From Mycobacterium pseudokansasii (GTDB lineage: Bacteria; Actinomycetota; Actinomycetes; Mycobacteriales; Mycobacteriaceae): a DNA stretch of 64,000 nucleotides. Each line of letters begins with the position of its first letter. Position 1 is the first letter of the stretch. The stretch lies in the NCBI RefSeq assembly GCF_900566075.1, contig NZ_UPHU01000001.1, positions 3,348,001 through 3,412,000 on the forward strand, read 5' to 3'. Of this stretch, positions 1 to 8,608 are shown piece by piece. The notes beneath the pieces were generated by a model that saw only the letters and a list, made by a program, of their open reading frames with translations, searched no databases and had not been told where the DNA came from. Position numbers and translations under genes: made by a program.

Positions 1-252
1 AAAGACCTGCCGTTCGCGCTGAAGCGATTCTGCGGTGCCGAGGGGATCGAGAACGTCACGACAGCCTCGGCGTTTCGGGACAGCTTCGGTGAGGACTACG
101 GCGTCACCATCGCCGACGGCCCCATGGCCGGGCTCTTTGCCCGAGCCATCGTGGTGATCGGCGGCGACGGCAACGTCGCCTACACCCAGCTGGTCCCGGA
201 AATCGGGCAAGAGCCCGATTACGATGCCGCGCTCGCGGCGGTCAGCGGCTGA
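1..252 (+). CDS. tpx: Thiol peroxidase Tpx, 3' part (partial)
   Basis: The window opens inside this gene; 83 C-terminal residues and the TGA stop are present. It reads like the C-terminal half of the atypical 2-Cys peroxiredoxin Tpx (M. tuberculosis Rv1932). The segment [11 protein letters not shown] holds the conserved resolving cysteine, and the region DSFGEDYGV followed by [14 protein letters not shown] is the typical Tpx C-terminal fold. Tpx reduces hydrogen peroxide, alkyl hydroperoxides and peroxynitrite in the cytosol using thioredoxin. The peroxidatic cysteine lies upstream of the window, so catalytic integrity cannot be judged. The next gene is on the opposite strand and converges on it. 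The family call rests on strong sequence resemblance recalled from memory. Confidence 0.93.
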   Translation, partial: KDLPFALKRFCGAEGIENVTTASAFRDSFGEDYGVTIADGPMAGLFARAIVVIGGDGNVAYTQLVPEIGQEPDYDAALAAVSG

Positions 253-299
253 CGCCCCGACGCCCCACTACCGGCTGGCCGGATCGGTTGCGGCGCGCG

Positions 300-701
300 T
301 TAAGCCTGTCCGGTCACGGACGGGTCGATGAGGCTACGAAAACGTTCCGCCGGGTAGACGGTGGCGCCTAACTGCCGGACCCGGTCGGTCAACGCCTTGT
401 CCGACGTCACTACTGCAATCGCATCCGGTTGGGCGTCGGCTTGCACCAGCCGGACGATCTCGTCGTCAGCCGAGTTGGCAGCCGCTTTGGGCGCATACGC
501 CACCTCGACCGCCGAGGAGCGGATAGGCCTGGACGGTGGTCGCTCGAACACCACGGTCACCGCGTTACCGTGCCGGCCACGCTCGTCAGCGGCCCACCGG
601 TCCAGCTTGTCCACCAGCGCGACCATGGCGCCGTGACGGTCCTTCCACCAACCGTCGGGGCGACTCCCGATCACGTTCATACCGTCGACGATCCAACGCA
701 C
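300..701 (-). CDS. NYN-domain (YacP-like) protein
   Basis: This 133-residue protein starts MRWIVDGMNVIGSRPDGWW. The early DGMNVIG motif with its acidic residue, the ADDEIVRLV segment near residue 79 and the SDKALTDRVRQLG segment near residue 100 are hallmarks of NYN/YacP PIN-like domains, which in other bacteria are putative metal-dependent ribonucleases. The length fits a single domain. It converges on tpx with a gap of about 47 bases. The 93-residue gene upstream lies 27 bases away on the same strand, so the two may share a transcript. No RNA target can be inferred. The family is well supported; the nuclease role is by analogy. Confidence 0.85.
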   Translation of the reverse strand: MRWIVDGMNVIGSRPDGWWKDRHGAMVALVDKLDRWAADERGRHGNAVTVVFERPPSRPIRSSAVEVAYAPKAAANSADDEIVRLVQADAQPDAIAVVTSDKALTDRVRQLGATVYPAERFRSLIDPSVTGQA

Positions 702-728
702 ACCTCACCGTACGATGCGAGATCCTGG

Positions 729-1010
729 CTAGAACCACCAGCGTTTCCGGTATTTTCGGTTGATCTCTTTCCGGAACCTCTCCACGTGCTGCTCAGCGGC
801 TGCCGATTCCAGCGACCCAAGAGCGTTGACCACCTCCAGGTGCGAAAGAATGAGCAGGCCGTTCAACTGCTTGAGTCGTTCCGGGTTGTTCGCCAGCGAC
901 TCCTGGTCATCGATGTAGATGAGCAAGAAGTCGCGCAGCGCCTGGCTGCCGGTCATCCGCTCCGGGATTTTCATCTCCCGCAAGATGGTGGCCATGTCCG
1001 GGTTGGTCAC
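729..1010 (-). CDS. Conserved hypothetical protein, 93 aa
   Basis: The reading frame is open further upstream, but I choose the GTG at 1010 because a purine-rich GAGAGGG stretch precedes it at ribosome-binding distance and the upstream residues look non-coding. The product is helical and charged: residues 8-25 (TILREMKIPERMTGSQAL) lead into a segment rich in Leu and Glu, and it ends in a very basic tail, KEINRKYRKRWWF. I do not recognise a family. No signal peptide or membrane segment is visible. It sits just upstream of the NYN-domain gene on the same strand, which suggests co-transcription. Confidence 0.6.
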   Translation of the reverse strand: MTNPDMATILREMKIPERMTGSQALRDFLLIYIDDQESLANNPERLKQLNGLLILSHLEVVNALGSLESAAAEQHVERFRKEINRKYRKRWWF

Positions 1011-1198
1011 TACGCCCTCTCTTTCGCTTCCTGCGCTACCACGGGACAGCGCAAGCGTAGGAGATGCGGGCCGCGGTTCGGCGGTGCGCCGCAGACAGAA
1101 CCGTGATGTTCGGCTGTTCACTACCGCATGCAGGCGGTCGTGCGCTCACCGTGGATGCACGGTTCAGCTAGCGGACAACTGCCGGACGGGGAGGTCTG

Positions 1199-1843
1199 TC
1201 AGGCCAGGCGTTCACCGGATTGCGCGTCGGGCTGCTCGTCGCGTTCGCGTTCGTCCTGATCCGCGGGTCCGGTAGCTGACGTCAGTCCTGCTTTGGAGGC
1301 ACCGCCGGCCGGTGCGCCGCCGCCCATTCCGCTGCTGAGCGGGGCTGCGCCACTCATCGCAGATGATCCGGCATTGGCGACGGTCGACGCCATCGGCGAG
1401 GATGACGCTTCCACCATCTGCGACATAAGCGGGGTGCGCGCCACCGATTCAGCCGCTGCCTGAACTGCGCCGGGGCCCATGAGTCCCGGGCCAAGCGTTG
1501 CGCCGGAGCCACCGGCGGCCGAGTGGGATATCGCCGCACCACGGAAGGCCAGGGCGTCGGCGGCGCTGTCGTCGGCGTCACCGTACATCCGGGCGATGTT
1601 GGTCAACGCCGAGCCGGTCCGCATCAGCTCTTCTTGAGCCGCTACGTTGGACGCCAACATCGAGGCAGCCTCCTGCGCAAACGCCATCACCGCCTGCGCC
1701 GAGACCTCTTCAGCGCCGGCTGGGATCAGTCCGGTCAGCACCGTCATCGCCGCTGTGCTGCCCGCGCCTATGCCCTGGTTGCCAATGTCGACCAACTGCG
1801 AACCAATATCGCCTGCCGACGGGTCGTGTGACATGGTGTCCAT
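1199..1843 (-). CDS. PE35-like PE protein with C-terminal extension
   Basis: The start ATG at 1843 follows an AGGAG box. The first ~95 residues resemble PE35 (Rv3872), the PE protein of the ESX-1 locus: the MSHDP start, the IPAGAEEVSAQAV segment, ASNVAAQEELMRTG, then YGDADD, which fits the YxxxD/E type VII secretion signal. Typical PE35 ends there (99 aa); this protein has 214 residues. The extra ~115 are rich in Ala, Gly and Ser and end in a hydrophilic acidic-basic tail (DQDERERDEQPD). Expected role: a small exported helical protein that pairs with a PPE and goes through an ESX system. No PPE partner lies next to it. It is divergent from a second PE35-like gene across 530 bases. Confidence 0.88.
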   Translation of the reverse strand: MDTMSHDPSAGDIGSQLVDIGNQGIGAGSTAAMTVLTGLIPAGAEEVSAQAVMAFAQEAASMLASNVAAQEELMRTGSALTNIARMYGDADDSAADALAFRGAAISHSAAGGSGATLGPGLMGPGAVQAAAESVARTPLMSQMVEASSSPMASTVANAGSSAMSGAAPLSSGMGGGAPAGGASKAGLTSATGPADQDERERDEQPDAQSGERLA

Positions 1844-2373
1844 TTGCCTGCTGCTCCTATGTATTTGTGCGCGGACAGGACCGTGGTCGTGACCACCTAG
1901 CAATTCAACGATCAGCGGGGCCCGTGGCGCGGCTGCCGCCGCAAACTCCGGTACAGCTGCGCTGCACGATTGTTCAATTCTACGGCCTCGTGGAGCCCTA
2001 GCCAGCCACTTTCTTTTCAGGACGGGTTAGCGGCGGCGCCATTGGGGACGTTGCCGGAATCCCTGGGGCCAATTGTGACGCAGCGCACCACGCCGCTTGT
2101 GCTACCGCGCGGCGCAATCACCGGGCTCCGGCTGCCGGCATCGGGTTTGAGCATAATGCGCAAAAGCTGGAAATCGTCACTTATGCCGGGTATCGCCCAC
2201 AAGCGCGACACATGAGCAGCGACGTCTTAAATTCGGTCTAACAAGCGCCGAAGATATTCGCGATCAGCACGCGAAGTTAATTGGCGCGGATTGAATATCC
2301 ATTCTCGAATTGCCGATCTGCCACATTCGCACCGGGCAAACGGCTTCGACACGAGCAGACGAGGAGTACGTCA
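1844..2373. promoter_or_regulatory. Divergent intergenic region between two PE35-like genes
   Basis: These 530 bases separate the two outward-facing PE35-like genes and must hold both promoters. The part near 2220-2300 is noticeably AT-richer than the surroundings. A 64-codon minus-strand frame at 2017-2211 is open, but it has no clear ribosome-binding site and no recognisable product, so I do not call it. No promoter element can be assigned with confidence. Confidence 0.4.
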
Positions 2374-2709
2374 ATGCAGCCCATGTCATTTGATCCGGTG
2401 GTGGCCGACATCGGTAGCCAGGTGGCCGATCTGGGCACCCGGTCCCTGCAGGCCGGCGCCACGGCGGCGATCTCGGTGACCGGCCTCGCTCCCGCCGGGG
2501 CGGATGAAGTCTCCGCGCAGGCGGTAGCGGCCTTCCACACCCAAGCGGCCTCGATGCTGGCACTGAACCAGGCAGCACAGGAAGAGCTGATGCGAACCGG
2601 TGCGGCGTTCAGGCAAGTCGCCCAGTCCTACACCGAGGTCGATGAAGCCGCCGCCGAGAGCCTGCTGTTGGCCCTCTTTCCGATCACCAACCCGTGGCTG
2701 GCGTGGTGA
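2374..2709 (+). CDS. PE35-like PE protein
   Basis: The ATG at 2374 is preceded by GAGGAG with correct spacing. The 111-residue product matches PE35 along its whole length: MSFDPVVADIGSQVADLG, then [22 protein letters not shown], and YTEVDEAA, which fits the YxxxD/E secretion signal near residue 87. In place of the usual short end it has a hydrophobic C-terminus, LLLALFPITNPWLAW. Known role of the family: the PE member of a PE/PPE pair secreted by ESX-1-type systems. No PPE gene follows; the next coding remnant is a decayed acyltransferase. It shares EVSAQAV and QEELMRTG with its divergent neighbour, so the two are probably paralogues from one duplication. Confidence 0.88.
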   Translation: MQPMSFDPVVADIGSQVADLGTRSLQAGATAAISVTGLAPAGADEVSAQAVAAFHTQAASMLALNQAAQEELMRTGAAFRQVAQSYTEVDEAAAESLLLALFPITNPWLAW

Positions 2710-2825
2710 GCACGCGGGCCGGTCGATTGTCGGCGTAATCACCATCGGCCATTTCTTGGTGGACCCGATTTTCCGGTGACCAAGTAATTTCCGAATCAGA
2801 CCCGAAATCAGACAGGAATAAAGTC

Positions 2826-3515
2826 ATGGTTGCATCCAGCAGCGTCAAAGAATGGCCGTCGGGTGACCGGCTCACCGCGCCCATACCGGGTCCCGGGGAA
2901 AATCAACAATGTCATTGACCTGGCCGACCAAGCCATGTCCCTCGGCGAGCAGGCAACAGGGGCCACCGGCCTGGTGCAGTGCGCCTGGGTAGGCAACCGC
3001 GCGCTCGACTTCGACGGGCTGCGCCGATTCCATGATCATCCTGGTCATCGCACCTTGCCTCGCCGACGGCCTGGGTCTGTGCGAAGCCCTGGCGGACGCC
3101 GTCAGCGGGCGCGGCCGCGCGATCGGTTGGCCCGCCGCCGGCTCGCGGCCGCGGTGGCGGGCGTTTCGCGCCGACGCCAGCCAAACCATGCGCGATATGC
3201 CCGGCGTCGGGCGTGCCATCACCGCCGCGGCCCGATTCGCGTGGACCGAAGCTGCCCCTGCCGGTTCTGCCCGCCTGACCCCGCCGCCGGCGTCGCGGAA
3301 GCCGACGGCAATCCCGGCAGGAGCGGACCAGCCGGCGGCCCTGCCGGATGACGACGGTTTTTGTGGACGCTGACGAATGGGATGCACGCGCACGCTCACG
3401 CGGTATCCGCCACCGGCGACGAGTCCAGTGCGCGGTGGGCACTCATGCCGCTGGTGCCGGCGCTGCCCAAGGGACTGGTCAAGCGATTGGTCACCGTGGC
3501 GTCGCACCCACCCGC
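2826..3515 (+). pseudogene. Decayed wax-ester-synthase/DGAT-like acyltransferase
   Basis: No single frame is open, but pieces of one protein appear in order across three frames. The first piece starts at ATG 2826. A second frame gives VIDLADQAMSLGEQATG and LVQCAWVGNRALDFDGLRRF. A third gives ADGLGLCEALADAVSGRG, IGWPAAGSR and DMPGVGRAITAAARF. Near 3350 VFVDADEWDARA is followed, after another shift, by RWALMPLVPALPKGLVKRLV. These are N-terminal and middle parts of mycobacterial WS/DGAT-like condensation-fold proteins. At least three frameshifts and an internal deletion make it non-functional. Its 3' end runs into the response-regulator gene, which lies on the other strand. The family assignment is inference from several local matches. 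Confidence 0.65.
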
Positions 3516-4181
3516 TCAGCGCGCGACGATCGCCGCGAACTCTTGCTCGGGCCGGCCCGTGGCGCCGTAGCGCAGCCCAACGCTCACGTCGCCGCTGGAG
3601 GCCATTGCCGCCAGATACCGTTGTGCGGTGGCTCTGGATATGCCGATGGCCGCGGATACTTCGGCAGCCGACATGGGCGTCTGTGACTTCTTCAATGCCT
3701 GCAGCACAAGCTGTTTGGTGGGGGAGGCCGCGGTTGCCGAGGACTGGGCGGGGGCTAGGCGGGGGCGAAGCGCATCCAGTGCCGCGTCGACGTCGCGGGC
3801 ACTGAGGTTGGCGCTGGCCAGGATCTTCCGGTAGCGGGCGTAGCCGGACAGCCGGGCGGCAAGCTCGGTGGTCGAGAACGGTTTGACAAGGTAGCCCAAC
3901 GCGCCCGCGGCCATGGCTGCGCGAACGGTCTCGGCTTCGGTCGCCGCCGTCAAAATCATGCTGTCGGAACGCAGTTCGCGAACGAAATCGATTCCGGAGC
4001 CGTCGGGCAGGTATACGTCTACCAGCGCCAGGTCGACGGCAGGCGCCTCGCGCGCGGCCGCGACGGTGTTGGCGGTGCCGGCCACCGCGAAACCCGGCAT
4101 CGCGGCAACGACTCCGGCATGCATGTTGGCGACGCGGAAGTCGTCGTCAACCACCAGCACGGTCAGGTCTGACCCACCCAT
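3516..4181 (-). CDS. DpiA/CitB-type response regulator
   Basis: This 221-residue protein has an N-terminal receiver domain with acidic residues D12-D14, phosphoacceptor D55 in LVDVYLPDG, and conserved K in LVKPFS. The C-terminus carries a helix-turn-helix around residues 160-205 (MSAAEVSAAIGISRATAQRYL) of the type found in CitB/DcuR/DpiA regulators. The start ATG at 4181 lies inside the end of the upstream sensor kinase gene (19-base overlap), so the pair is translationally coupled. Family members control genes for uptake or metabolism of citrate, C4-dicarboxylates or similar acids. No transporter gene is adjacent here, so the regulon is unknown. Confidence 0.92.
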   Translation of the reverse strand: MGGSDLTVLVVDDDFRVANMHAGVVAAMPGFAVAGTANTVAAAREAPAVDLALVDVYLPDGSGIDFVRELRSDSMILTAATEAETVRAAMAAGALGYLVKPFSTTELAARLSGYARYRKILASANLSARDVDAALDALRPRLAPAQSSATAASPTKQLVLQALKKSQTPMSAAEVSAAIGISRATAQRYLAAMASSGDVSVGLRYGATGRPEQEFAAIVAR

Positions 4182-5848
4182 TGCCCCTCCTCGGCCAGCA
4201 CGCCCGGCAGCCGGGCGATGAACTCTGCGCCTCGCAGCGGTGATGCCGGGTCGCCCCGGCTCGACAGCCAAAGATCGCCGCCCAGGGAACGACTGATCTG
4301 ACGTGACAACGCAAGCCCGATACCTCGCCCGCCCGGTATTCCGGAGTCCTGCTTGGTCGTGGTGCCCTCGGTGAACAGCTGCTCGACGAATTCGGGTGCC
4401 ACGCCGTCGCCACTGTCGGCGACCGTGACATGCAACGTCGAACCCTCTTGCAGCAGCTCGATTTCCACTTCCCTGGGAGCGTTCCGGCTCACGCGGGCGG
4501 CGTCGATGGCATTGTCCGGCAAGTTGCCCACCACGGTGGTGACGTCGACGGGCAACTCGAGCCGGCCGGTAATCCAGGTGTTCTCGCCGATCCGCAACGT
4601 GACCCCGGCCTCGCGGGCGGCCGCGGCCTTGGCCGCCAAAAACGCCTGCAGATGGGTGTCGCGGATGGTGTCGATACCGGGTACCGCCGATGCCAGCGGC
4701 CCCGACCCGAGCAGCTCCTCCAGATACTGCAATCCCTGCTCGACATGGCCGGTGTGCAACAGCCCGTTCAGCAGGTGTAGGCGATTGGCGAACTCATGGC
4801 GTTGCGCGCGCAGCGCGGTGCTCATCACTTGCACCGCATCGAGTTGGCGGGTCAGCGACTCGACATCGGTCCGGTCGCGCACCACCAATACCGTTCCCAG
4901 CTCGCGCCCGTCGCGGGACACCTTTCGCGCCGAGGCCACGACGATCCGTTGGCCGACCGTGGCCAGCGTGGGAGCGGCCTCGGCCGCGGTGAACACGTCG
5001 AGAACGCGTGGGGTCAGCCCGATCTCGTCAATGCGGCGGCCCACGTCGTTACCGATCTCGAGCAATCGGCACGCCTCGTCGTTGACGAAGGTGATGTTTC
5101 CGGTTTCGTCGGCCGCCAGGACGCCCTCCCCGATGCCATGCAGCACGGCCGCCTGAGTGCGGACCAGCTCGGCCATCTCGGTCGGCCGCAGACCCAGTGT
5201 CAGCCCGCGCCAGCGGCGGGCCAGCGCCACCGACCCGGCCACACCGATCAGCAGCGCCGCACCTCCCAACGGGGCCAGCACCCTCAGATTCTTGGAGAAC
5301 TGTTCATCGAATGCCTTGGTGGAGATGCCGACGCTCACCATTCCCAGCACCCGGTTTGAACCGGGTTCCACCACCGGCACTTTCGCGACGATCGACCGCC
5401 CAAGGGTGCCGGACTGGTGTACTACTTGTTCGTGACCGGCCAGCGCCTCGGCGGGATCGGTACTGACCCGACCACCCAACTCGTCGCGACGCGGATGCGC
5501 GAGCCGGATGCCCTGGTTGTTGGCGATGACCACGAACAGCACATGGGTGCGTTGCTCGACTCGTGAGGCAACGCTTTGCAGCGGTCCGGTCGCCAGCTCG
5601 TCGACCAGCGCGGGGCTCGGGGTCAACGGGATCTGGTCGTAGCGCGAGATGTTGGTGAGCACTGTCGGGGACGACGCCACCACGCGCGCGATGTCCAACG
5701 CGTGAACACCGTACTGGAGGTCCAAGCGGTGCCGATTGAACTGGGCGAACAACGCGAAGGCGACGACCAACGTCAGCGTCACGAGCACGAGTTGCAGCAG
5801 CAGAACCCGGCTGGCGAGCCGCAAGTCGATACGACCCCGGTACGCCAT
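4163..5848 (-). CDS. DcuS/CitA-type membrane sensor histidine kinase
   Basis: The 561-residue protein has a transmembrane helix at about 14-35, an extracytoplasmic PDC/Cache-type sensor domain (36-190), a second membrane helix (195-212), a PAS domain (about 225-330), and a kinase core. The phospho-acceptor is H351 in LRAQRHEFANRLHLL, a SpoOB-like H-box typical of the CitA/DcuS group. ATP-binding motifs are NLPDNAIDAA (N-box, from residue 442), DSGDG (478-482) and GRGIGL (507-512). These kinases sense external carboxylates. The response regulator follows with a 19-base overlap. The N-box has Pro where Ile or Val is usual. The ligand is not predictable from sequence. Confidence 0.93.
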   Translation of the reverse strand: MAYRGRIDLRLASRVLLLQLVLVTLTLVVAFALFAQFNRHRLDLQYGVHALDIARVVASSPTVLTNISRYDQIPLTPSPALVDELATGPLQSVASRVEQRTHVLFVVIANNQGIRLAHPRRDELGGRVSTDPAEALAGHEQVVHQSGTLGRSIVAKVPVVEPGSNRVLGMVSVGISTKAFDEQFSKNLRVLAPLGGAALLIGVAGSVALARRWRGLTLGLRPTEMAELVRTQAAVLHGIGEGVLAADETGNITFVNDEACRLLEIGNDVGRRIDEIGLTPRVLDVFTAAEAAPTLATVGQRIVVASARKVSRDGRELGTVLVVRDRTDVESLTRQLDAVQVMSTALRAQRHEFANRLHLLNGLLHTGHVEQGLQYLEELLGSGPLASAVPGIDTIRDTHLQAFLAAKAAAAREAGVTLRIGENTWITGRLELPVDVTTVVGNLPDNAIDAARVSRNAPREVEIELLQEGSTLHVTVADSGDGVAPEFVEQLFTEGTTTKQDSGIPGGRGIGLALSRQISRSLGGDLWLSSRGDPASPLRGAEFIARLPGVLAEEGQWVGQT

Positions 5849-6438
5849 GAGGGGACCTTACCGCGCCGATGAGCAGAATGCGCGAAAGTCTGCGGGTCTC
5901 ATGCCTTCCCGGACGTGACCGGGGTTGCCGGCGGCGCCCGGCGTTCAGCACGATGGAGCAGCTACCGCCTCGACGAAGATGAAAGCCTTTTCCTCGCAAG
6001 CCAATGCGCCGCAATAACGAGGTTCTGCGAGTCGCTCATCGACGTACATCGAAAGCGCCTGTCGCTTGAGCATACGGAGTCGGTTCTCGACGTTGGCCGA
6101 CACGTACCAGGACGTCACCGTGAACGTCCCAACCGGATGGCCAGCCGCGGGCTCGAATCGGCCGGTCACCAGCCACGGACGGAGCAGTCCGCGGCCAGGG
6201 CCATCGCATGGCCGCCTGCCGACGTGAGCGCACGCATCCGGCAGGGCATGGGCATTATTCGGGTGAACTATGACCATTTCTTTCTGACGGGCGGCTGTGA
6301 CGACCGTGATGTGGTCGGACGAGGCTGGCGGCAACCGCTCACCGAATCCTCGACAAACTCTTGGGACCCGGGCGACGTACGCGCCGCCGGCCGAACGATC
6401 GGATCCTGCAAGGTGCCAAACCGCTTACTATCGCGGTC
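5849..6438. other. Intergenic region upstream of sensor kinase and epimerase
   Basis: These 590 bases lie between two divergent genes and contain no gene that I can support. Two overlapping open frames exist (5915-6460 plus strand, 5945-6334 minus strand), but neither has a convincing start signal or recognisable domain. The minus-strand frame gives a peptide including VENRLRMLKRQALSMYV that could be a remnant. Promoters for both flanking genes should be here. Confidence 0.35.
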
Positions 6439-7344
6439 ATGGCCGACTCGAAAATCCTGATTACCGGTGTCACCGGCCAGGTCGCCACGCCCGTCGCCCG
6501 GGCTCTGGCGGCCGACAACGAAGTCTGGGGCATCGCCCGCTTCACCGACGCCGCCGCGCGTACCGGCCTCGAGGAGGCCGGTGTTCGCTGCCAATCGGTC
6601 AACCTGGCCGCCGGCGACTTCGCCGCGATCCCATCCGATTTCGACTACGTCCTCAACTTTGCGGTGGCCAAAAGCGGTAACTGGGACAAGGACCTGAGCG
6701 CCAACGCGGAGTCGGTTGGTCTGTTGATGGCCTGGTGCCGCGGTGCCAAGGCGTTCCTGCACTGCTCATCAGCGGCCGTCTACGATCCGCCGGACGACCA
6801 GCCGCGCACCGAGCGTGCGGCCCTCGGCGACAACCACCGGTTTCTGTTCCCCACGTATTCGATCTCCAAGATCGCCGGTGAGGCGGTCGCCCGGTCGACG
6901 GCACGGATCCTGGAAGTACCCACCACCATCGCCCGCCTCAACGTGCCGTACGGGGACACCGGCGGGTGGCCGTACTTCCACATGGAGATGATGCTCGCCG
7001 GCATTCCGATCCCGGTTCCGCCCGGCGAACCGGCACGCTACAACCCGATACATCAGGATGACATCATCGCCACTATCCCCAAACTGCTTGCAGTGGCATC
7101 GATTCCGGCGACCACGGTCAATTGGGCCGGTGACCAGATGGTCAGCATCCAGGAATGGTGCGCCTACCTGGGCACCCTGATCGGCAAGGTGCCGATGTTC
7201 ACCGAGAGCGATCGGGCGCTGCGCGGGAATCCCGTCGACCTGACCCGGATGCGCGAACTCATCGGCAGCGCAACCACAGTCGACTGGCGCGAGGGATTAC
7301 GTCGGATGGTGGCCAGATTTCACCCGGAGCTGGTCCACGCCTGA
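6439..7344 (+). CDS. NAD(P)-dependent epimerase/dehydratase (extended SDR)
   Basis: The 301-residue protein starts MADSKILITGVTGQV, and its GxTGQVA segment is the Rossmann nucleotide-binding loop. The catalytic Ser is in HCSSAAVY and the YxxxK pair in YSISKIAGEA, both expected for extended short-chain dehydrogenases. Length and layout fit sugar-nucleotide epimerases/dehydratases and related reductases. An in-frame ATG occurs upstream at 6361, but the Rossmann fold alignment supports 6439. The substrate cannot be named. The gene stands alone: divergent from the two-component system, and followed by a fragment of another SDR on the opposite strand. Confidence 0.88.
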   Translation: MADSKILITGVTGQVATPVARALAADNEVWGIARFTDAAARTGLEEAGVRCQSVNLAAGDFAAIPSDFDYVLNFAVAKSGNWDKDLSANAESVGLLMAWCRGAKAFLHCSSAAVYDPPDDQPRTERAALGDNHRFLFPTYSISKIAGEAVARSTARILEVPTTIARLNVPYGDTGGWPYFHMEMMLAGIPIPVPPGEPARYNPIHQDDIIATIPKLLAVASIPATTVNWAGDQMVSIQEWCAYLGTLIGKVPMFTESDRALRGNPVDLTRMRELIGSATTVDWREGLRRMVARFHPELVHA

Positions 7345-7443
7345 CGGTAGCAAAACGCCCAAGCGCCGTCCTGGCGGACCGGTGTCCGCCCCGAGGACCG
7401 GCGAACTGCAGCCGTCGACGCTCGCGGCACACGTTCGAGTTCG

Positions 7444-7570
7444 TCACATCACCGTTTCGCCGTTGACGCCGAGCACTTGACCGGTGATGCATCCGGTGAG
7501 CACCGAAACCCCACCGCGGCCGCAGGCTCAGCCGGAGAACCCATGCGGCCCAACGGAATAGGTTTCGCGA
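7444..7570 (-). pseudogene. 3' remnant of a classical short-chain dehydrogenase
   Basis: On the minus strand a short frame encodes KPIPLGRMGSPAEPAAAV. After one frameshift it continues as LTGCITGQVLGVNGETVM and a stop at 7444. This is the ending of FabG-like SDRs (PLGRMG, then TGQVLGVNGG). The rest of the gene is missing. The remaining part of the 7345-7783 intergenic stretch shows nothing else recognisable and holds the promoter of the following gene. Confidence 0.65.
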
Positions 7571-7783
7571 GTTAGTCCGGCGGTCCCGGCCTGCCTTCGG
7601 CCTGCGACTGACGCGACATCGGGGTATCGACCCCACGTCGACCACGACCCCGTAGCGGCCGTTTTGCCGAAACGGAGCACTGTGTCGATCGGGTTGACGG
7701 CTGGGCTGCCGCGATAGTGTTACGCCGGCGACCCCGGTGGCGATGCGGACGTCGCACCGGCCGGCCCGCGGGAGGAGTCGCGA

Positions 7784-8608
7784 ATGGGATCCCAGGCTGC
7801 AGGACCCGCTACCTCGCGCAGCCAACCATGGCCCCGAGTGGTAGGGGCCGGCGCTCTTTCCGTGCTGGGCGCGTGCGGTGCGGCCTTGTTGGTGACGGCT
7901 CCGCGCCCGGATACCGCCCAGGCGAATCTGGCATCGCGAACCGACTGGGACCTGGCGACGGCGTTGCCCGCCGCCGCCGACTTCCCGTCCGACTGGGGAT
8001 ATTCGGTGACGGGGCGGTTGCGGCGAGCTGCGACACCAGATCCGGGCGCGTTGGGTACGGCGCCTCATCAGGACCCGGCAGCGGCCTACGAACCGGGCAG
8101 CTGCGGCGACATTCCCAAGATCCTGGACCATGCCGGGGGTGCGTTGGCCGCATACGTCCAGGTCGACCGTTACGCCCAACTATTCGTGCAGGACGCGGCG
8201 GCGGCCGATTTCGCCGCGACCGGCGAAGGCCGCGAGCACGGACCCAATGCCCGCTTCGCGATCTGGGTCGTTCCGGACGCGGCGGCACGGATCGCGAACT
8301 ACCTGGACTGGCTGGGCCGTTGCGGCTCCTATCGCGTCACCAACTATTTCTTTGATGGCCGGGTCAAAAACCATCGGACCGTCACCACTCAGGTGGGAGC
8401 GCGCTCGGCCGCCGGTGCCGATGCCGCCGTCACAGTCACCAGAACGTTCACCACGATCGGTAGCCGCGACCCGTCGTCGACCTACCACGTCACCTATTAC
8501 GCGGTACGCGGCGTACTACTCGAATGCACCGTCTATATGGAGGGTCCCGAGCTCGATCTGGTGCACAAGCTCGCCGGCCAAACGCTGCAACGGCTACGCG
8601 CGCTATGA
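7784..8608 (+). CDS. Exported protein, DUF5642-like
   Basis: The 274-residue protein has a hydrophobic N-terminal segment (residues about 19-43) with LGAC, which could be a lipobox or part of an uncleaved anchor. The rest is predicted to lie outside the membrane. The segment LPAAADFPSDWGYSV resembles the LPKPSDFPASWTV segment of the next gene, so the two are paralogues of one family, which I take to be the mycobacterial DUF5642 group. Two cysteines in the mature part (CGDIP, GRCGSY) may form a disulfide. It overlaps the next gene by four bases (ATGA), so they are translated together. Function is unknown. Confidence 0.8.
   Translation: MGSQAAGPATSRSQPWPRVVGAGALSVLGACGAALLVTAPRPDTAQANLASRTDWDLATALPAAADFPSDWGYSVTGRLRRAATPDPGALGTAPHQDPAAAYEPGSCGDIPKILDHAGGALAAYVQVDRYAQLFVQDAAAADFAATGEGREHGPNARFAIWVVPDAAARIANYLDWLGRCGSYRVTNYFFDGRVKNHRTVTTQVGARSAAGADAAVTVTRTFTTIGSRDPSSTYHVTYYAVRGVLLECTVYMEGPELDLVHKLAGQTLQRLRAL

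Noticed and set aside
5945..6334. Minus-strand 129-codon frame as a gene
   Set aside because: No ribosome-binding site, no recognisable domain, and an overlapping plus-strand frame of equal length; evidence is insufficient.
7259..8179. A 306-codon minus-strand frame over the DUF5642-like gene
   Set aside because: Arg-rich shadow without motifs; the plus-strand gene has a signal segment and a translational overlap with its partner.
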